Shown here in pieces: positions 42,259-51,659 of a stretch of DNA of 64,000 bases; positions within the stretch are counted from its first letter, which is position 1; every line of letters starts with the position of its first letter. Under the pieces are notes generated by a model. The model made no database searches. It saw nothing but the letters and a program-made list of their open reading frames with translations, and had not been told where the DNA came from. This stretch comes from Allomesorhizobium sp043769475. GTDB lineage: Bacteria > Pseudomonadota > Alphaproteobacteria > Rhizobiales > Rhizobiaceae. The translations under genes and the position numbers were made by a program. The DNA lies in assembly GCF_043769475.1 (NCBI RefSeq), contig NZ_CP171729.1, positions 3,906,001 through 3,970,000 of the forward strand, in the 5' to 3' direction.

Positions 42259-45200
42259 TCAGCTGGCGTTGCGCCGGTCGCCGGCCTTGTCCCCGGCCCA
42301 GCGCTCGATCTTGTCCAGCAACGCCTTCGGACTGATCGGTTTGGGCAGGTAGTCGTCCATGCCGGCTTCGATGCAGCGTTCACGATCGCCCTTCAGCGCA
42401 TGCGCCGTGACGCCGACGATCGGAATGCGGCCCTGCGTCGCCGCTTCAAGCTCTCGTATGGCGGCCGTCGCCTCCAGCCCGTTCATCATCGGCATGGAGA
42501 CATCCATCAGGATCATGCGTGGGTTCATTTCCTGGAACGCGGCAACCGCCAGCCGGCCATTGCCGACGATCTGGAAGGTGCAATCGGTTTCGCCGAGTAT
42601 CTGCGTGAAGACCAGTTGATTGACCTCGTTGTCTTCCGCCACAAGAATGTCGAGCCGGTGTCCGTCCAGTTTCGGAGCCCGGTTGCGCGGCCGCACGCTT
42701 TCGACCGGCTGTACTGTTTCGCGCACGGCTTCGGGCGCGGCCGCCGCAGGGTGGGCGCCCTGCACGAAGCGCCGCTTCTGGATGGTGGAGACCAGAGCCT
42801 CGAGAAGCGTCGAGGAGCGCGCCGGCTTGATAAGCTGCGCATCTATCGAGAGATCGCGGTAGCTCGCGGTCGCCAGCGACTGATCGACGGATGTCAGCAT
42901 GACGATGGGCGTATCCGCCAGGTTCGGCGTTGCGCGGACCGTGCGCGCCATTTCCGCGCCCGTCATTCCCGGCATCTGGTAGTCGAGCACGACGCAATCG
43001 ACCGGCACGCCATAGGCCGCCGCCGCCTCAAGAACTTTCAAGCCCTCGGCCCCGCTTTCGGCCGCGCAGGAATCGAACGTCCACGACGCCATCTGCTCGG
43101 TCAGAATCGCCCGGTTGACCGCATTGTCGTCGACGACCAGGATTCGCGCGCCTGTCACGTCGACCGGCGCCGCCCGGCGGCCGTTCGGCCTTCCGGCGTT
43201 CGGCAGCGACAGCGTGAACCAGAAGGTCGAACCCTTGCCCTCGGTGCTCTCCACGCCGATCTCGCCGTCCATAAGGTGGACGAGGCGCGAGGTGATCGCC
43301 AGGCCGAGGCCGGTACCTTCATGCCGCCTCGTCGACGAGGTGTCGACCTGGCTGAACTTCTCGAACACCTGCTTCAGCTTGTCCTGCGGAATGCCGATGC
43401 CCGTGTCGGTCACCGAAACGCGCAGCTTCGACATGCCGCCGTCGATGTCTCCCGTCACATCGACCAGTACATGGCCCGAATCCGTGAACTTGACCGCGTT
43501 GCCGACGAGGTTGGTGACGATCTGGCGGATGCGGCCGACATCGCCCACCACGAGATCGTGGAGGTGCGGCGCGACCCGCACGATGAGTTCGAGATCCTTT
43601 TCCTTGGCGCGAGTCGAAACCAGCGTCGCCACATCCTCGATCGCCTCGCCCAGATTGAACGGGGCCGGGTCGAGCACAAGCTGCCCGGCGTCGATCTTGG
43701 AGAAGTCGAGAATGTCGTTGATGATCGTCAGCAGCGCATTGCCCGACTTCACGATGATGTCGGTGAAAGTCTTCTGCTTCGGGTCCAGGTCGGATTTGGC
43801 GAGGAGTTCGGCCATACCGAGAACGCCGTTCATCGGCGTGCGGATTTCATGGCTCATGTTGGCCAGGAACTCCGATTTTGCGCGGTCGGCGAGCACTGCC
43901 CTGCGTTGCGCCTCCTGAAGCTCGCTCTCGCGCTGCTTCAGTTCGGTGATGTCGGTGCTGGACCCGATGAGATGGACGGAACCGTCGATCGAGACCAACC
44001 GGTTCTTCTTGGCGATGAGTTGACGCACCATGCCGTCGGGCTGGGTCAGGGTCTCCTCGAATTCGTTCAGTTGGCCCGTGCGCAGCACTTCGAGGTCGCG
44101 TTCCGCAAAACCCTCGCCTTCCTCGCCGAAGAAATCGCGGTCGGTAAGACCGATCGCGGCTTCCTGCGAGACCCCTGTCATATTGGCCCAGGCCTTGTTG
44201 ACGAACTCGAACGCCAGGTCGGCATTTTTCACGTAGGTCGAAACCGGAAGCTCGTCGAGCACGTGCCGGAACAGGTCGATCTGCCGCATGCTGTCGCGGA
44301 GAGCCTCCTCGCGCTCCTTCAACTCGGTGATCTCGACGCGCACGCCAATGAAAGTGCCGTCGTCGGTGCGCGTGTCGAATACCTGATACCAGCGCCCGTC
44401 GGGGTTCCTGCGCTGGAAAACCGAATGGCGGAGGCGATAATGCCGCAGCATTCCCTCGAGCCAGTTTTCGTGATCGGTTTCGTAGATCGCATCGAGTTCC
44501 GGGTCGCCGCTGGCGCGGAAATAACCCACGGAGTGACCAAGTTCGAGCGCTTCGCGGAAACTGCACCCCACCTGCCAGGTCGGCTTTAGCGCCGGCAAGG
44601 AATCCTGAAGTTTTCTGTTCGCAAAGACGAATTTGTCGTCGCGGTCGTAGATGATGACGCCGGCGGGCAGCGATTCCAGCACGTTGGCCAGATGCTGGCG
44701 CGCCTCCTGCGCCTCGTTCTCGCGGCTCTTGATGTCCGACACGTCGAACATCAAGCCGGAAACATAAGCCTTTCCGCTGGCGGTCTGGATCCGGTTCTTC
44801 CGCACGATCCTGGTGCGGCTTTCATCTGAAACCTCCGCAGCTTTCTCGAATTCCAGAGATTCACCGCTGGCGAGCAGCTGGCGTTCGGCCTCGGCGAATG
44901 CGGCAGCTTCCTTCGGCCCGAACAAATCAAGGTCGGACTTGCCCACCAGGTCCCGCGGCGTCAGACCGAACATGCCGGAAAAGGCTTCGTTGGCCATGAC
45001 GAAATTCAGGTCGCTGTCCTTGACGAAGATCGGATCCCTGACGCCATTGATCACGGCCTCCGCCAATCTGGACCTTTCATGGGTCGCGGCGAGTTCGGCT
45101 TCGCGCTGCTTCATCTCTGTGACGTCGTAATAGGAGACAAGCCGCTTGCCGCCCGACAGCGCCGTCACGGAGTAGATCATCGTGCAGCCGTCGGCGCGGC

Positions 45201-46005
45201 TGAATTCACGCGGCGCAACATCGCCAGCGCGGATTTCGGCCAGCCGCGAGGCGACGTAGCGTTCCCATTCGACCTCGTCGACGTCGTAGATGCCGTTGTG
45301 CCGGTTGATGTCCATCAGCGCCCGGAACGGGCTGCCTACGGCGACGTCGCCCGGCGCGAGCTTCCATATATCGTAAAATGCCCGGTTGATGATTTCCGCA
45401 TTCAGATGGGCGTCGAGCAGCACGACGCCCATCTTCATGGAATCGATCGTCCGCTCGAGATCGAACAGCAATTGCTCCGTCCGCTCGTCGGCATGGTGCG
45501 CCTGGACGCCGGGTTGCGTGGATTTCTCGCGCGTCGCTTCCAGTTCCTGAAGGGCCGCCACCATTGCGGTGACGTTGCGCGCTACGCCGCGATAGCCAAC
45601 GAACGCGCCCGCCGTGTCGAACCTCGGAAATCCGGTGGTCGAGATCCAGCGGCAGTCCGGCCGCCCCCCGGCAAGCTCATAGACGAAGTCGCGGAACGGC
45701 CGGTGGGCCTGCAGATCTTCCAGATGGTCGATGGCGCTCTTGCTGCCCTTGGCGACCTGGCTGAGGAAATCGAAGCGGAAACGTCCGAGCACCTCGTCGG
45801 GCGAAACGCCGGTGACCTGCTCGTAATTGCCCGATAGCCACGAAAAGCGGAGCTCGCCGTCGGTTTCCCAGATCCAGTCCGAACCGGCGTCGACGATCTG
45901 GCGCATCTCCTCGGCGCCGAGATCGAGAGGGGCACAGAATCCGGCGCCGGAATAAAGTGCGCCGTTGCTCCGACGCGGCCGCTCTGCGCCTTCAGCTTCG
46001 ATCAT
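42259..46005 (-). CDS. Hybrid sensor histidine kinase with multiple PAS domains and two receivers
   Basis: A soluble 1248-residue kinase from ATG 46005 (preceded by GGGGAAGG; the frame is open 36 bases upstream). About five PAS-like modules occupy residues 25-690 (SDWIWETDGELRFSWLSGNY, GVVLLDAHLNAEIINRAFYD, DPIFVKDSDLNFVMANEAFS, GVIIYDRDDKFVFANRKLQD, STYVKNADLAFEFVNKAWAN). HisKA has H719 in ANMSHEIRTPMNGVLG, then HATPase with DTGIGIPQDKL. Two receivers follow with D1008 (CVVLDYQMPGM) and D1168 (MILMDVSMPMM). No Hpt domain or DNA-binding output is present. It lies upstream of pstS but does not resemble PhoR. Confidence 0.88.
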   Translation of the reverse strand: MIEAEGAERPRRSNGALYSGAGFCAPLDLGAEEMRQIVDAGSDWIWETDGELRFSWLSGNYEQVTGVSPDEVLGRFRFDFLSQVAKGSKSAIDHLEDLQAHRPFRDFVYELAGGRPDCRWISTTGFPRFDTAGAFVGYRGVARNVTAMVAALQELEATREKSTQPGVQAHHADERTEQLLFDLERTIDSMKMGVVLLDAHLNAEIINRAFYDIWKLAPGDVAVGSPFRALMDINRHNGIYDVDEVEWERYVASRLAEIRAGDVAPREFSRADGCTMIYSVTALSGGKRLVSYYDVTEMKQREAELAATHERSRLAEAVINGVRDPIFVKDSDLNFVMANEAFSGMFGLTPRDLVGKSDLDLFGPKEAAAFAEAERQLLASGESLEFEKAAEVSDESRTRIVRKNRIQTASGKAYVSGLMFDVSDIKSRENEAQEARQHLANVLESLPAGVIIYDRDDKFVFANRKLQDSLPALKPTWQVGCSFREALELGHSVGYFRASGDPELDAIYETDHENWLEGMLRHYRLRHSVFQRRNPDGRWYQVFDTRTDDGTFIGVRVEITELKEREEALRDSMRQIDLFRHVLDELPVSTYVKNADLAFEFVNKAWANMTGVSQEAAIGLTDRDFFGEEGEGFAERDLEVLRTGQLNEFEETLTQPDGMVRQLIAKKNRLVSIDGSVHLIGSSTDITELKQRESELQEAQRRAVLADRAKSEFLANMSHEIRTPMNGVLGMAELLAKSDLDPKQKTFTDIIVKSGNALLTIINDILDFSKIDAGQLVLDPAPFNLGEAIEDVATLVSTRAKEKDLELIVRVAPHLHDLVVGDVGRIRQIVTNLVGNAVKFTDSGHVLVDVTGDIDGGMSKLRVSVTDTGIGIPQDKLKQVFEKFSQVDTSSTRRHEGTGLGLAITSRLVHLMDGEIGVESTEGKGSTFWFTLSLPNAGRPNGRRAAPVDVTGARILVVDDNAVNRAILTEQMASWTFDSCAAESGAEGLKVLEAAAAYGVPVDCVVLDYQMPGMTGAEMARTVRATPNLADTPIVMLTSVDQSLATASYRDLSIDAQLIKPARSSTLLEALVSTIQKRRFVQGAHPAAAAPEAVRETVQPVESVRPRNRAPKLDGHRLDILVAEDNEVNQLVFTQILGETDCTFQIVGNGRLAVAAFQEMNPRMILMDVSMPMMNGLEATAAIRELEAATQGRIPIVGVTAHALKGDRERCIEAGMDDYLPKPISPKALLDKIERWAGDKAGDRRNAS

Positions 46006-46191
46006 GCCTTCCCCATTCCGCCCTGCTCGGCGGCCCGCCACAGCTCGATCGGCAATATGGGCGACAAGCCTTAACGATCCGCTAACCTTAACGGATCGCT
46101 GTCCGCCAAACGGAAGCAGGGGGCAGCATTGTCATTTCGAGGGCGGCCGCTAATTTCAGTCCGCGGAAACAAACCCGGACCGGAGATGCAA

Positions 46192-46428
46192 ATGCCGAAA
46201 ATGCCGATCGAGACCGCGCCCAGGGACGGCAGCAGCATTGAGGTCTGCTGGACCGACCGCGACGGCCAGGAGAACCAGTCCGTCGCGCGATACCGGTCGA
46301 TCGAAAGGCTGAAGGCGGCCGGCGGCGACTGGGACGAAGCCGATACCGGCTGGTGGACGTTCATCGATAGCGAAACACAGAAAAGGATTTCACCGCATTC
46401 CTGGATTTCGGGCGAGCATGAGGACTGA
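46192..46428 (+). CDS. Hypothetical protein, 78 aa
   Basis: The start at ATG 46192 is chosen because GGAG lies six bases before it; in-frame ATGs at 46186 and 46129 are possible. The product begins MPKMPIETAPRDGSSIEVCW and is tryptophan-rich, ending with GWWTFIDSETQKRISPHSWI. This pattern (TAPRDG, then WWTF and P..W) is seen in small hypothetical rhizobial proteins. It is soluble and has no signal peptide. It is divergent from the hybrid kinase gene. Confidence 0.6.
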   Translation: MPKMPIETAPRDGSSIEVCWTDRDGQENQSVARYRSIERLKAAGGDWDEADTGWWTFIDSETQKRISPHSWISGEHED

Positions 46429-46451
46429 CTTCAGGCGCCTTTTTCGCCCCC

Positions 46452-46691
46452 TCAGATTTCCTGCTCCGCCACCGCCGGGCCGAACTCGCTCTTCTTCCGC
46501 CTCTGAAGCAAGCCACGGATCTCTTCCAGCACCGCATCGGCGGCCGCGAGATGGGCACGGTCGCGCGGACTCAGGCAATGAGGCCGCTGGAGCCTCAGGC
46601 GCGCGGTCGCGTAAGTAGCAAGATGGGCGGCGTGGATACGGGAAAGCTCGCGGAACGCTTTCTCGCCGGTGCTTGTGCGGGGCGAAGTCAT
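46452..46691 (-). CDS. Hypothetical protein, 79 aa
   Basis: ATG 46691 is preferred as start because AGGAA lies just upstream; the frame is open to 46766. The product is basic and helical (EKAFRELSRIHAAHLATYAT, ARLRLQRPHCLSPRDRAHLA, AVLEEIRGLLQRRKK). It has no membrane segment or known motif. It is convergent with the preceding small gene and 23 bases from its end. Confidence 0.5.
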   Translation of the reverse strand: MTSPRTSTGEKAFRELSRIHAAHLATYATARLRLQRPHCLSPRDRAHLAAADAVLEEIRGLLQRRKKSEFGPAVAEQEI

Positions 46692-46909
46692 TGTGGTTCC
46701 TTCCTCGGCGAGCCAACGTCCGCTTTCGGACAAAGTTGCGGCGGACCTGGCGGCGTGGTTAAGCAATTGTTACCCGGCCCAGCCGGCGCTAGACGTGGCC
46801 CGACTGGCCCGCAGGAAAGCCGGCTTATTGGTCCAGCGGCGCCGCAGGCTGTTTGTCACTTGATATTGGCCCGGCCATTTGCATCATCGCGCCAATGCCA
46901 AGGGGTCCG

Positions 46910-47971
46910 ATGCAAGCAGTTTTCGACGGCCACAACGACGTTCTGCTCCGTCTCTGGAAGCGCCGGAAGGAAGGCGCCGATCCGATCGCCGATATGGCAG
47001 GGGGCGTGGCGGCCGGCCATATCGACCTGCCGCGCGCCCGCGCGGGCGGCCTGATCGGCGGCCTCTGCGCCATCTACATTCCATCCGGCGCCCTGGTGCT
47101 CGACAAGCCCCGAGAAGATGGTCGCTATTCGACCCCACTTTCCGAACCGCTCGAACGGGCGCCGTCGCTGGACATAGCCATCGAGATGGCGGCGATCGCC
47201 TTGCAGCTGGAGCGCGCCGGCTCGTGGAACCTTTGCCGGTCCAGCGCCGACATCGATGCGGCGATGGTTGGCGAGAAATTCGCCGCGGTGCTGCACATGG
47301 AAGGCTGCGAGGCGATAGGCGAGGACCTCGCCGCGCTGGAAGTGTTTTACGCCGCCGGCCTGCGCTCGCTCGGCCCAGTCTGGAGCCGCAACAACATCTT
47401 CGCGCATGGGGTTCCCTTCGCGTACCCGATGAGCCCCGACACCGGGCCGGGCCTGACCGACGCCGGCCGCGCCCTCGTGCGGGAGTGCAATCGCCTCGGC
47501 GTGCTGATCGACCTGTCACACATCACCGAAAAAGGTTTTTGGGACGTGGCGAAGCTGAGCGACCAGCCATTGGTCGCGAGCCATTCGAACGCCCATGCGC
47601 TCGTTCCCGTCGCCCGCAACCTCACCGACCGGCAGCTCGGCGCCATTCGCGAAAGCAACGGCCTGGTCGGCTTGAATTTCGCCGTCACGATGCTGCGCCC
47701 CGACGGCCGCGAAAACGCCGATACGCCGATCAGCGACATGATCCGCCATATCGACTATCTCGTCGAGCATCTCGGCATCGACGGGGTGGCAATCGGTTCG
47801 GACTTCGACGGCGCGTTGATCCCGAAGGAAATCGGCGACGCGAGCGGTCTTCAGAACCTCGTTGCCGGACTGAAAAGCGCCGGATATGGTGACGGCGATC
47901 TCGCGAAAATATGCCGCGAAAACTGGTTCAGGGTGCTGCGTTCCGCCTGGAAGGAGCACCCGGCGAACTGA
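46910..47971 (+). CDS. Membrane-dipeptidase-type metallopeptidase (family M19)
   Basis: ATG 46910 is chosen because AAGGGG lies five bases before it; ATG 46895 and TTG 46853 are alternatives. The 353-residue enzyme has the zinc ligands of M19: HND in FDGHNDVLLR, the bridging glutamate in LHMEGCEAIGED, histidines in IDLSHITEKGF and VASHSNAHAL, and the aspartate in VAIGSDFDGALIP. Such enzymes cleave dipeptides, including D-amino-acid dipeptides. It directly precedes a dipeptide ABC transporter (45 bases), so import and hydrolysis are linked. Confidence 0.87.
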   Translation: MQAVFDGHNDVLLRLWKRRKEGADPIADMAGGVAAGHIDLPRARAGGLIGGLCAIYIPSGALVLDKPREDGRYSTPLSEPLERAPSLDIAIEMAAIALQLERAGSWNLCRSSADIDAAMVGEKFAAVLHMEGCEAIGEDLAALEVFYAAGLRSLGPVWSRNNIFAHGVPFAYPMSPDTGPGLTDAGRALVRECNRLGVLIDLSHITEKGFWDVAKLSDQPLVASHSNAHALVPVARNLTDRQLGAIRESNGLVGLNFAVTMLRPDGRENADTPISDMIRHIDYLVEHLGIDGVAIGSDFDGALIPKEIGDASGLQNLVAGLKSAGYGDGDLAKICRENWFRVLRSAWKEHPAN

Positions 47972-48015
47972 TCCAAAGACAAAACTCGTCAACAAAAAAA
48001 CAGGGAACACTTAAA

Positions 48016-49659
48016 ATGATGATGGGAAAGATAAACGGACGCTACCGCGTTCTTCTCGCAGGCGCCGCACTGTCGGCGATGGTTTTCGCAGGCGCGCCTG
48101 CTTACGCCGAAACCCCGGCCGACACGCTTGTCGAGGGCTTTGCCATCGACGACATCATCTCCATGGATCCGGGTGAGGCTTTCGAACTCTCGACCGCGGA
48201 AATGACCAGCAACACCTACGACCTGCTGGTGCGCCTTGACATGGACGACACCTCAAAGGTCAAGGGCGACCTGGCCGAGAGCTGGACGGTTTCCGACGAC
48301 GGCCTGACCTATACATTCAAGCTGAAGCCCGGCATGAAATTCGCCTCCGGCAACCCGATCACCGCGGAAGACGTCGCCTATTCGTTCGAGCGCGTCATCA
48401 AGCTCGACAAGAGCCCGGCTTTCATCCTGTCGCAATTCGGACTGACCGGCGACAATGTGACGGAAAAAGCCAAGGCGGCCGACGAGACGACCTTCGTCTT
48501 CACCGTCGACAAGGCCTATGCGCCAAGCTTCGTGCTCAACTGCCTGACCGCCACGGTCGGCTCGGTGGTCGACAAGAAGCTGGTGCTGGAGCACATCAAG
48601 CCGGTGACGCCGAGCGACGACTACAAATACGACAACGACTTCGGCAATGAGTGGCTGAAGACCGGCTATGCCGGCTCCGGCGCCTACAAGTTGCGCGAAT
48701 GGCGCGCCAATGAAGCCGTCGTGCTCGAGCGCAACGACAATTATCACGGCGAGAAAGCCAAGCTTGCCCGTGTCATCTACCGCCACATGAAGGAGAGCTC
48801 CGGTCAGCGTCTCGCGCTCGAGTCGGGCGACATCGACATCGCCCGCAACCTTGAGCCGAACGATCTGGAGGCCGTCTCCAAGAACCCCGACCTCAAGACC
48901 ACCAGCGCGCCGAAGGGCACCGTCTACTATATCAGCCTGAACCAGAAGAACCCGACACTGGCCAAACCGGAAGTGCGCGAGGCCTTCAAATATCTCGTCG
49001 ACTACGACGCGATCGGCGAAACGCTGATCAAGGGCATCGGCGAGATCCACCAGACCTTCCTGCCCAAGGGCGTGCTCGGCGAACTCGACGAGAATCCCTT
49101 CAAGCTGGACGTCGCCAAAGCCAAGGAATTGCTGGCGAAGGCCGGGCTGGCCGAAGGTTTCTCGGTGACGATGGACGTGCGCAACACGCAGCCGGTGACC
49201 GGCATTGCCGAATCCTTCCAGCAGAGCCTGGCTGAGGCCGGCGTGAAGCTGGAAATCATCCCCGGCGACGGCAAGCAGACGTTGACCAAATACCGGGCAC
49301 GCAACCACGACATGTATATCGGCCAGTGGGGCATGGATTATTTCGATCCGAACTCCAATGCCGAAACCTTTGCCAGCAATCCGGACAATTCGGACGAGGG
49401 CAAGGTATCGACGCTCGCCTGGCGCAATGCCTGGGACGTTCCGGAACTGACGGAAAAGACGAAGGCGGCCCTGCTGGAGAAGGATGCGGCCAACCGCGCC
49501 GCGGCCTACCAGGAACTGCAGAAAACGGTCCTGGAAACCAGCCCCTTCATCATCATTTTCCAGCAGACCGAGGTTGCCGGCTATCGCGGCAATCTCAAGG
49601 ACTTCAAGCTCGGGCCGAGCTTCGACACCAATTTCACCTACACGATCTCGAAGGAATAG
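48016..49659 (+). CDS. Peptide ABC transporter substrate-binding protein (DppA/OppA family)
   Basis: A 547-residue periplasmic protein with signal peptide (KINGRYRVLLAGAALSAMVF, ending PAYA). Family 5 features are LAESWTVSDDGLTYTFKLKP near residues 75-95, EDVAYSFERVI and GAYKLREWRANEAVVLERND. It should bind di- or oligopeptides and deliver them to the permeases encoded downstream. A CAGGGA sequence lies about ten bases before the chosen ATG, one of three near-consecutive ATGs. Confidence 0.88.
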   Translation: MMMGKINGRYRVLLAGAALSAMVFAGAPAYAETPADTLVEGFAIDDIISMDPGEAFELSTAEMTSNTYDLLVRLDMDDTSKVKGDLAESWTVSDDGLTYTFKLKPGMKFASGNPITAEDVAYSFERVIKLDKSPAFILSQFGLTGDNVTEKAKAADETTFVFTVDKAYAPSFVLNCLTATVGSVVDKKLVLEHIKPVTPSDDYKYDNDFGNEWLKTGYAGSGAYKLREWRANEAVVLERNDNYHGEKAKLARVIYRHMKESSGQRLALESGDIDIARNLEPNDLEAVSKNPDLKTTSAPKGTVYYISLNQKNPTLAKPEVREAFKYLVDYDAIGETLIKGIGEIHQTFLPKGVLGELDENPFKLDVAKAKELLAKAGLAEGFSVTMDVRNTQPVTGIAESFQQSLAEAGVKLEIIPGDGKQTLTKYRARNHDMYIGQWGMDYFDPNSNAETFASNPDNSDEGKVSTLAWRNAWDVPELTEKTKAALLEKDAANRAAAYQELQKTVLETSPFIIIFQQTEVAGYRGNLKDFKLGPSFDTNFTYTISKE

Positions 49660-49677
49660 CTCCAAGAGGCGTGTGGC

Positions 49678-50745
49678 TTGTCCATGGCTGAAACCAGGAC
49701 GGAAGCGCGGCGCAGAGGCGCGCGCGCTTCCGCCGTCACGTCGGCGATCGCGCGCTTCCTCGTGATCGCCGTCACGACTTATCTCGGGCTTCTCGCAGTC
49801 ACCTTCTTCATCGGGCGCGTGATCCCGATCGATCCGGTGCTGGCGATCGTCGGCGACCGCGCGCCGGCCCATGTGGTCGACCGAACGCGCGAGGAGATGG
49901 GCCTCAACCTGCCGCTCTACCAACAGTTCTTCATTTATGTGAAAGGCGCGCTGGCCGGGGAGTTCGGCACGTCGGTGCTGACGACCAATCCGGTCATGAC
50001 GGACATCCGCCGCGCCTTTCCGGCAACGATGGAACTGGCGACGCTCGGCACCATCATCGGCTCCGTGATCGGCGTACCGCTCGGCGTGCTGGCGGCCGTG
50101 AAACGCGGCAGCATCATCGACCAGATCGTGCGCGTCATCGGGCTGATCGGTTATTCCGTGCCGATCTTCTGGCTCGGCCTGCTGGCGCTGGTGCTGTTCT
50201 ACGCCAAACTGGGCTGGGTCGCGTATCCCGGCCGCATCGACATCACATACGAATACACGTTCACCTCGGTGACAGGATTTTTCCTGCTGGATGCGTTGTG
50301 GCAGCGGCAGTGGGATGTGTTTCGCGACGTGTTCCGCCACATCATCCTGCCGGCATCGCTGCTCGGCTATTTCTCTCTCGCCTATATCAGCCGCATGACG
50401 CGCTCCTTTATGCTCAACGAGCTTAGCCAGGAGTATGTGGCGGCGGCGCGCGCCAAGGGGCTCAGCGAGACCCGCATCATCTGGCGGCACGCGCTGCGCA
50501 ATGCCGCCGTGCCGCTGGTTACCGTCATCGCGCTTTCCTATGCCGGGCTGCTCGAAGGCTCGGTGCTGACCGAGACGGTGTTTTCATGGCCGGGGCTTGG
50601 TCTCTACATCACCAATTCGCTGCAGAATGCCGACATGAACGCGGTGCTGGGCGGCACGATCGTCATCGGCTCGGTGTTCATCGCGCTCAACCTGTTTTCC
50701 GACCTGCTCTACCGGACCCTTGATCCAAGGACGCGGGCGCGATGA
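49678..50745 (+). CDS. Peptide ABC transporter permease, DppB type
   Basis: A 355-residue permease from TTG 49678, eight bases after AAGAGG; ATG 49684 would be two residues shorter. Helix 1 is at about 25-45 (FLVIAVTTYLGLLAVTFFIG), then the family signature REEMGLNLPLYQQFFIYVKG and the coupling loop EYVAAARAKGLSETRIIWRH with ALRNAAVPLVTVI. It is followed by the DppC-type gene with a four-base overlap. Confidence 0.88.
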   Translation: MSMAETRTEARRRGARASAVTSAIARFLVIAVTTYLGLLAVTFFIGRVIPIDPVLAIVGDRAPAHVVDRTREEMGLNLPLYQQFFIYVKGALAGEFGTSVLTTNPVMTDIRRAFPATMELATLGTIIGSVIGVPLGVLAAVKRGSIIDQIVRVIGLIGYSVPIFWLGLLALVLFYAKLGWVAYPGRIDITYEYTFTSVTGFFLLDALWQRQWDVFRDVFRHIILPASLLGYFSLAYISRMTRSFMLNELSQEYVAAARAKGLSETRIIWRHALRNAAVPLVTVIALSYAGLLEGSVLTETVFSWPGLGLYITNSLQNADMNAVLGGTIVIGSVFIALNLFSDLLYRTLDPRTRAR

Positions 50746-51659
50746 GCGCGACCGTCCAGACCACCCGAGATTGGCTGCTGACGGAACGGCCGGGGTCGCG
50801 CCTGCAGGCAAGGCTAGGCCGCGCTTACAACAGCTGGCAGCGGTTTTCATCCAATCGGCTGGCAGTGATCGGGCTCGGCATCATCCTGCTTCTTCTGTTC
50901 GTCGCGGCCTTCGCCGACGCGCTGTCGCCCTACTCGCCCGTGATCGGCGACCTGCGCGGATCGCGGCTGATGCCGGCCAATGCCGAACATTGGCTTGGCA
51001 CGGACGACCAGGGCCGCGACATCCTTTCGCGCATCATCCATGGATCGCGGCTAACGCTCTATGTGGTGATCCTGGTCGCCATCATCGCTGCGCCCATCGG
51101 GCTCCTGGTCGGCACCGTCGCCGGTTATGCCGGCGGCTGGACCGACGCCGTGCTGATGCGCATCACCGACATCTTTCTCGCCTTTCCCAAACTGATCCTG
51201 GCGCTGGCCTTCGTTGCAGCGCTCGGGCCCGGCATCGAGAATGCGGTGCTCGCCATCGCCATCACCTCATGGCCGCCATATGCCCGCATTGCGCGCGCGG
51301 AAACCATGACGGTGCGCAATTCGGACTACATCGCCGCAGTCCGGCTGATGGGCGCGTCACCAATGCGGATCGTGTTACGGCACATCATGCCGCTCTGTAT
51401 CTCCTCGTTAATCGTGCGCGTCACGCTCGACATGGCCGGCATCATCCTGACGGCGGCCGGCCTCGGCTTCCTCGGACTTGGCGCGCAGCCACCGCTGCCC
51501 GAGTGGGGCGCGATGATCGCGTCGGGCCGGCGCTTCATCCTCGACCAGTGGTGGGTGGCCGCAGCGCCCGGCGCGGCGATCCTGATCGTCAGCCTCGGCT
51601 TCAATCTTCTCGGCGACGGCCTGCGCGACGCGCTTGACCCGCGAGGCGGCGATCAGTGA
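50742..51659 (+). CDS. Peptide ABC transporter permease, DppC type
   Basis: A 305-residue permease that overlaps the DppB-type gene by ATGA. The N-terminal helix (LAVIGLGIILLLLFVAAFAD) and WLGTDDQGRDILSRIIHGSR are characteristic of OppC/DppC proteins; the EAA loop is DYIAAVRLMGASPMRIVLRH. It forms the channel with the preceding permease. It overlaps the next gene by GTGA, so all four transporter parts are translationally linked. Confidence 0.9.
   Translation: MSATVQTTRDWLLTERPGSRLQARLGRAYNSWQRFSSNRLAVIGLGIILLLLFVAAFADALSPYSPVIGDLRGSRLMPANAEHWLGTDDQGRDILSRIIHGSRLTLYVVILVAIIAAPIGLLVGTVAGYAGGWTDAVLMRITDIFLAFPKLILALAFVAALGPGIENAVLAIAITSWPPYARIARAETMTVRNSDYIAAVRLMGASPMRIVLRHIMPLCISSLIVRVTLDMAGIILTAAGLGFLGLGAQPPLPEWGAMIASGRRFILDQWWVAAAPGAAILIVSLGFNLLGDGLRDALDPRGGDQ

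Noticed and set aside
42259..46005. PhoR for the adjacent phosphate operon
   Set aside because: PhoR is a membrane kinase of about 400-450 residues with one PAS domain; this protein is soluble, hybrid and has many PAS modules.
46165..46180. GGAAA followed by an AC-rich stretch before the 78-residue gene
   Set aside because: It lacks the GGAAC core and the spaced CGTT, so it is not an EcfG promoter.
48253..50490. 745-codon open frame on the minus strand
   Set aside because: It is antisense to the peptide-binding protein and first permease; no recognisable domain.
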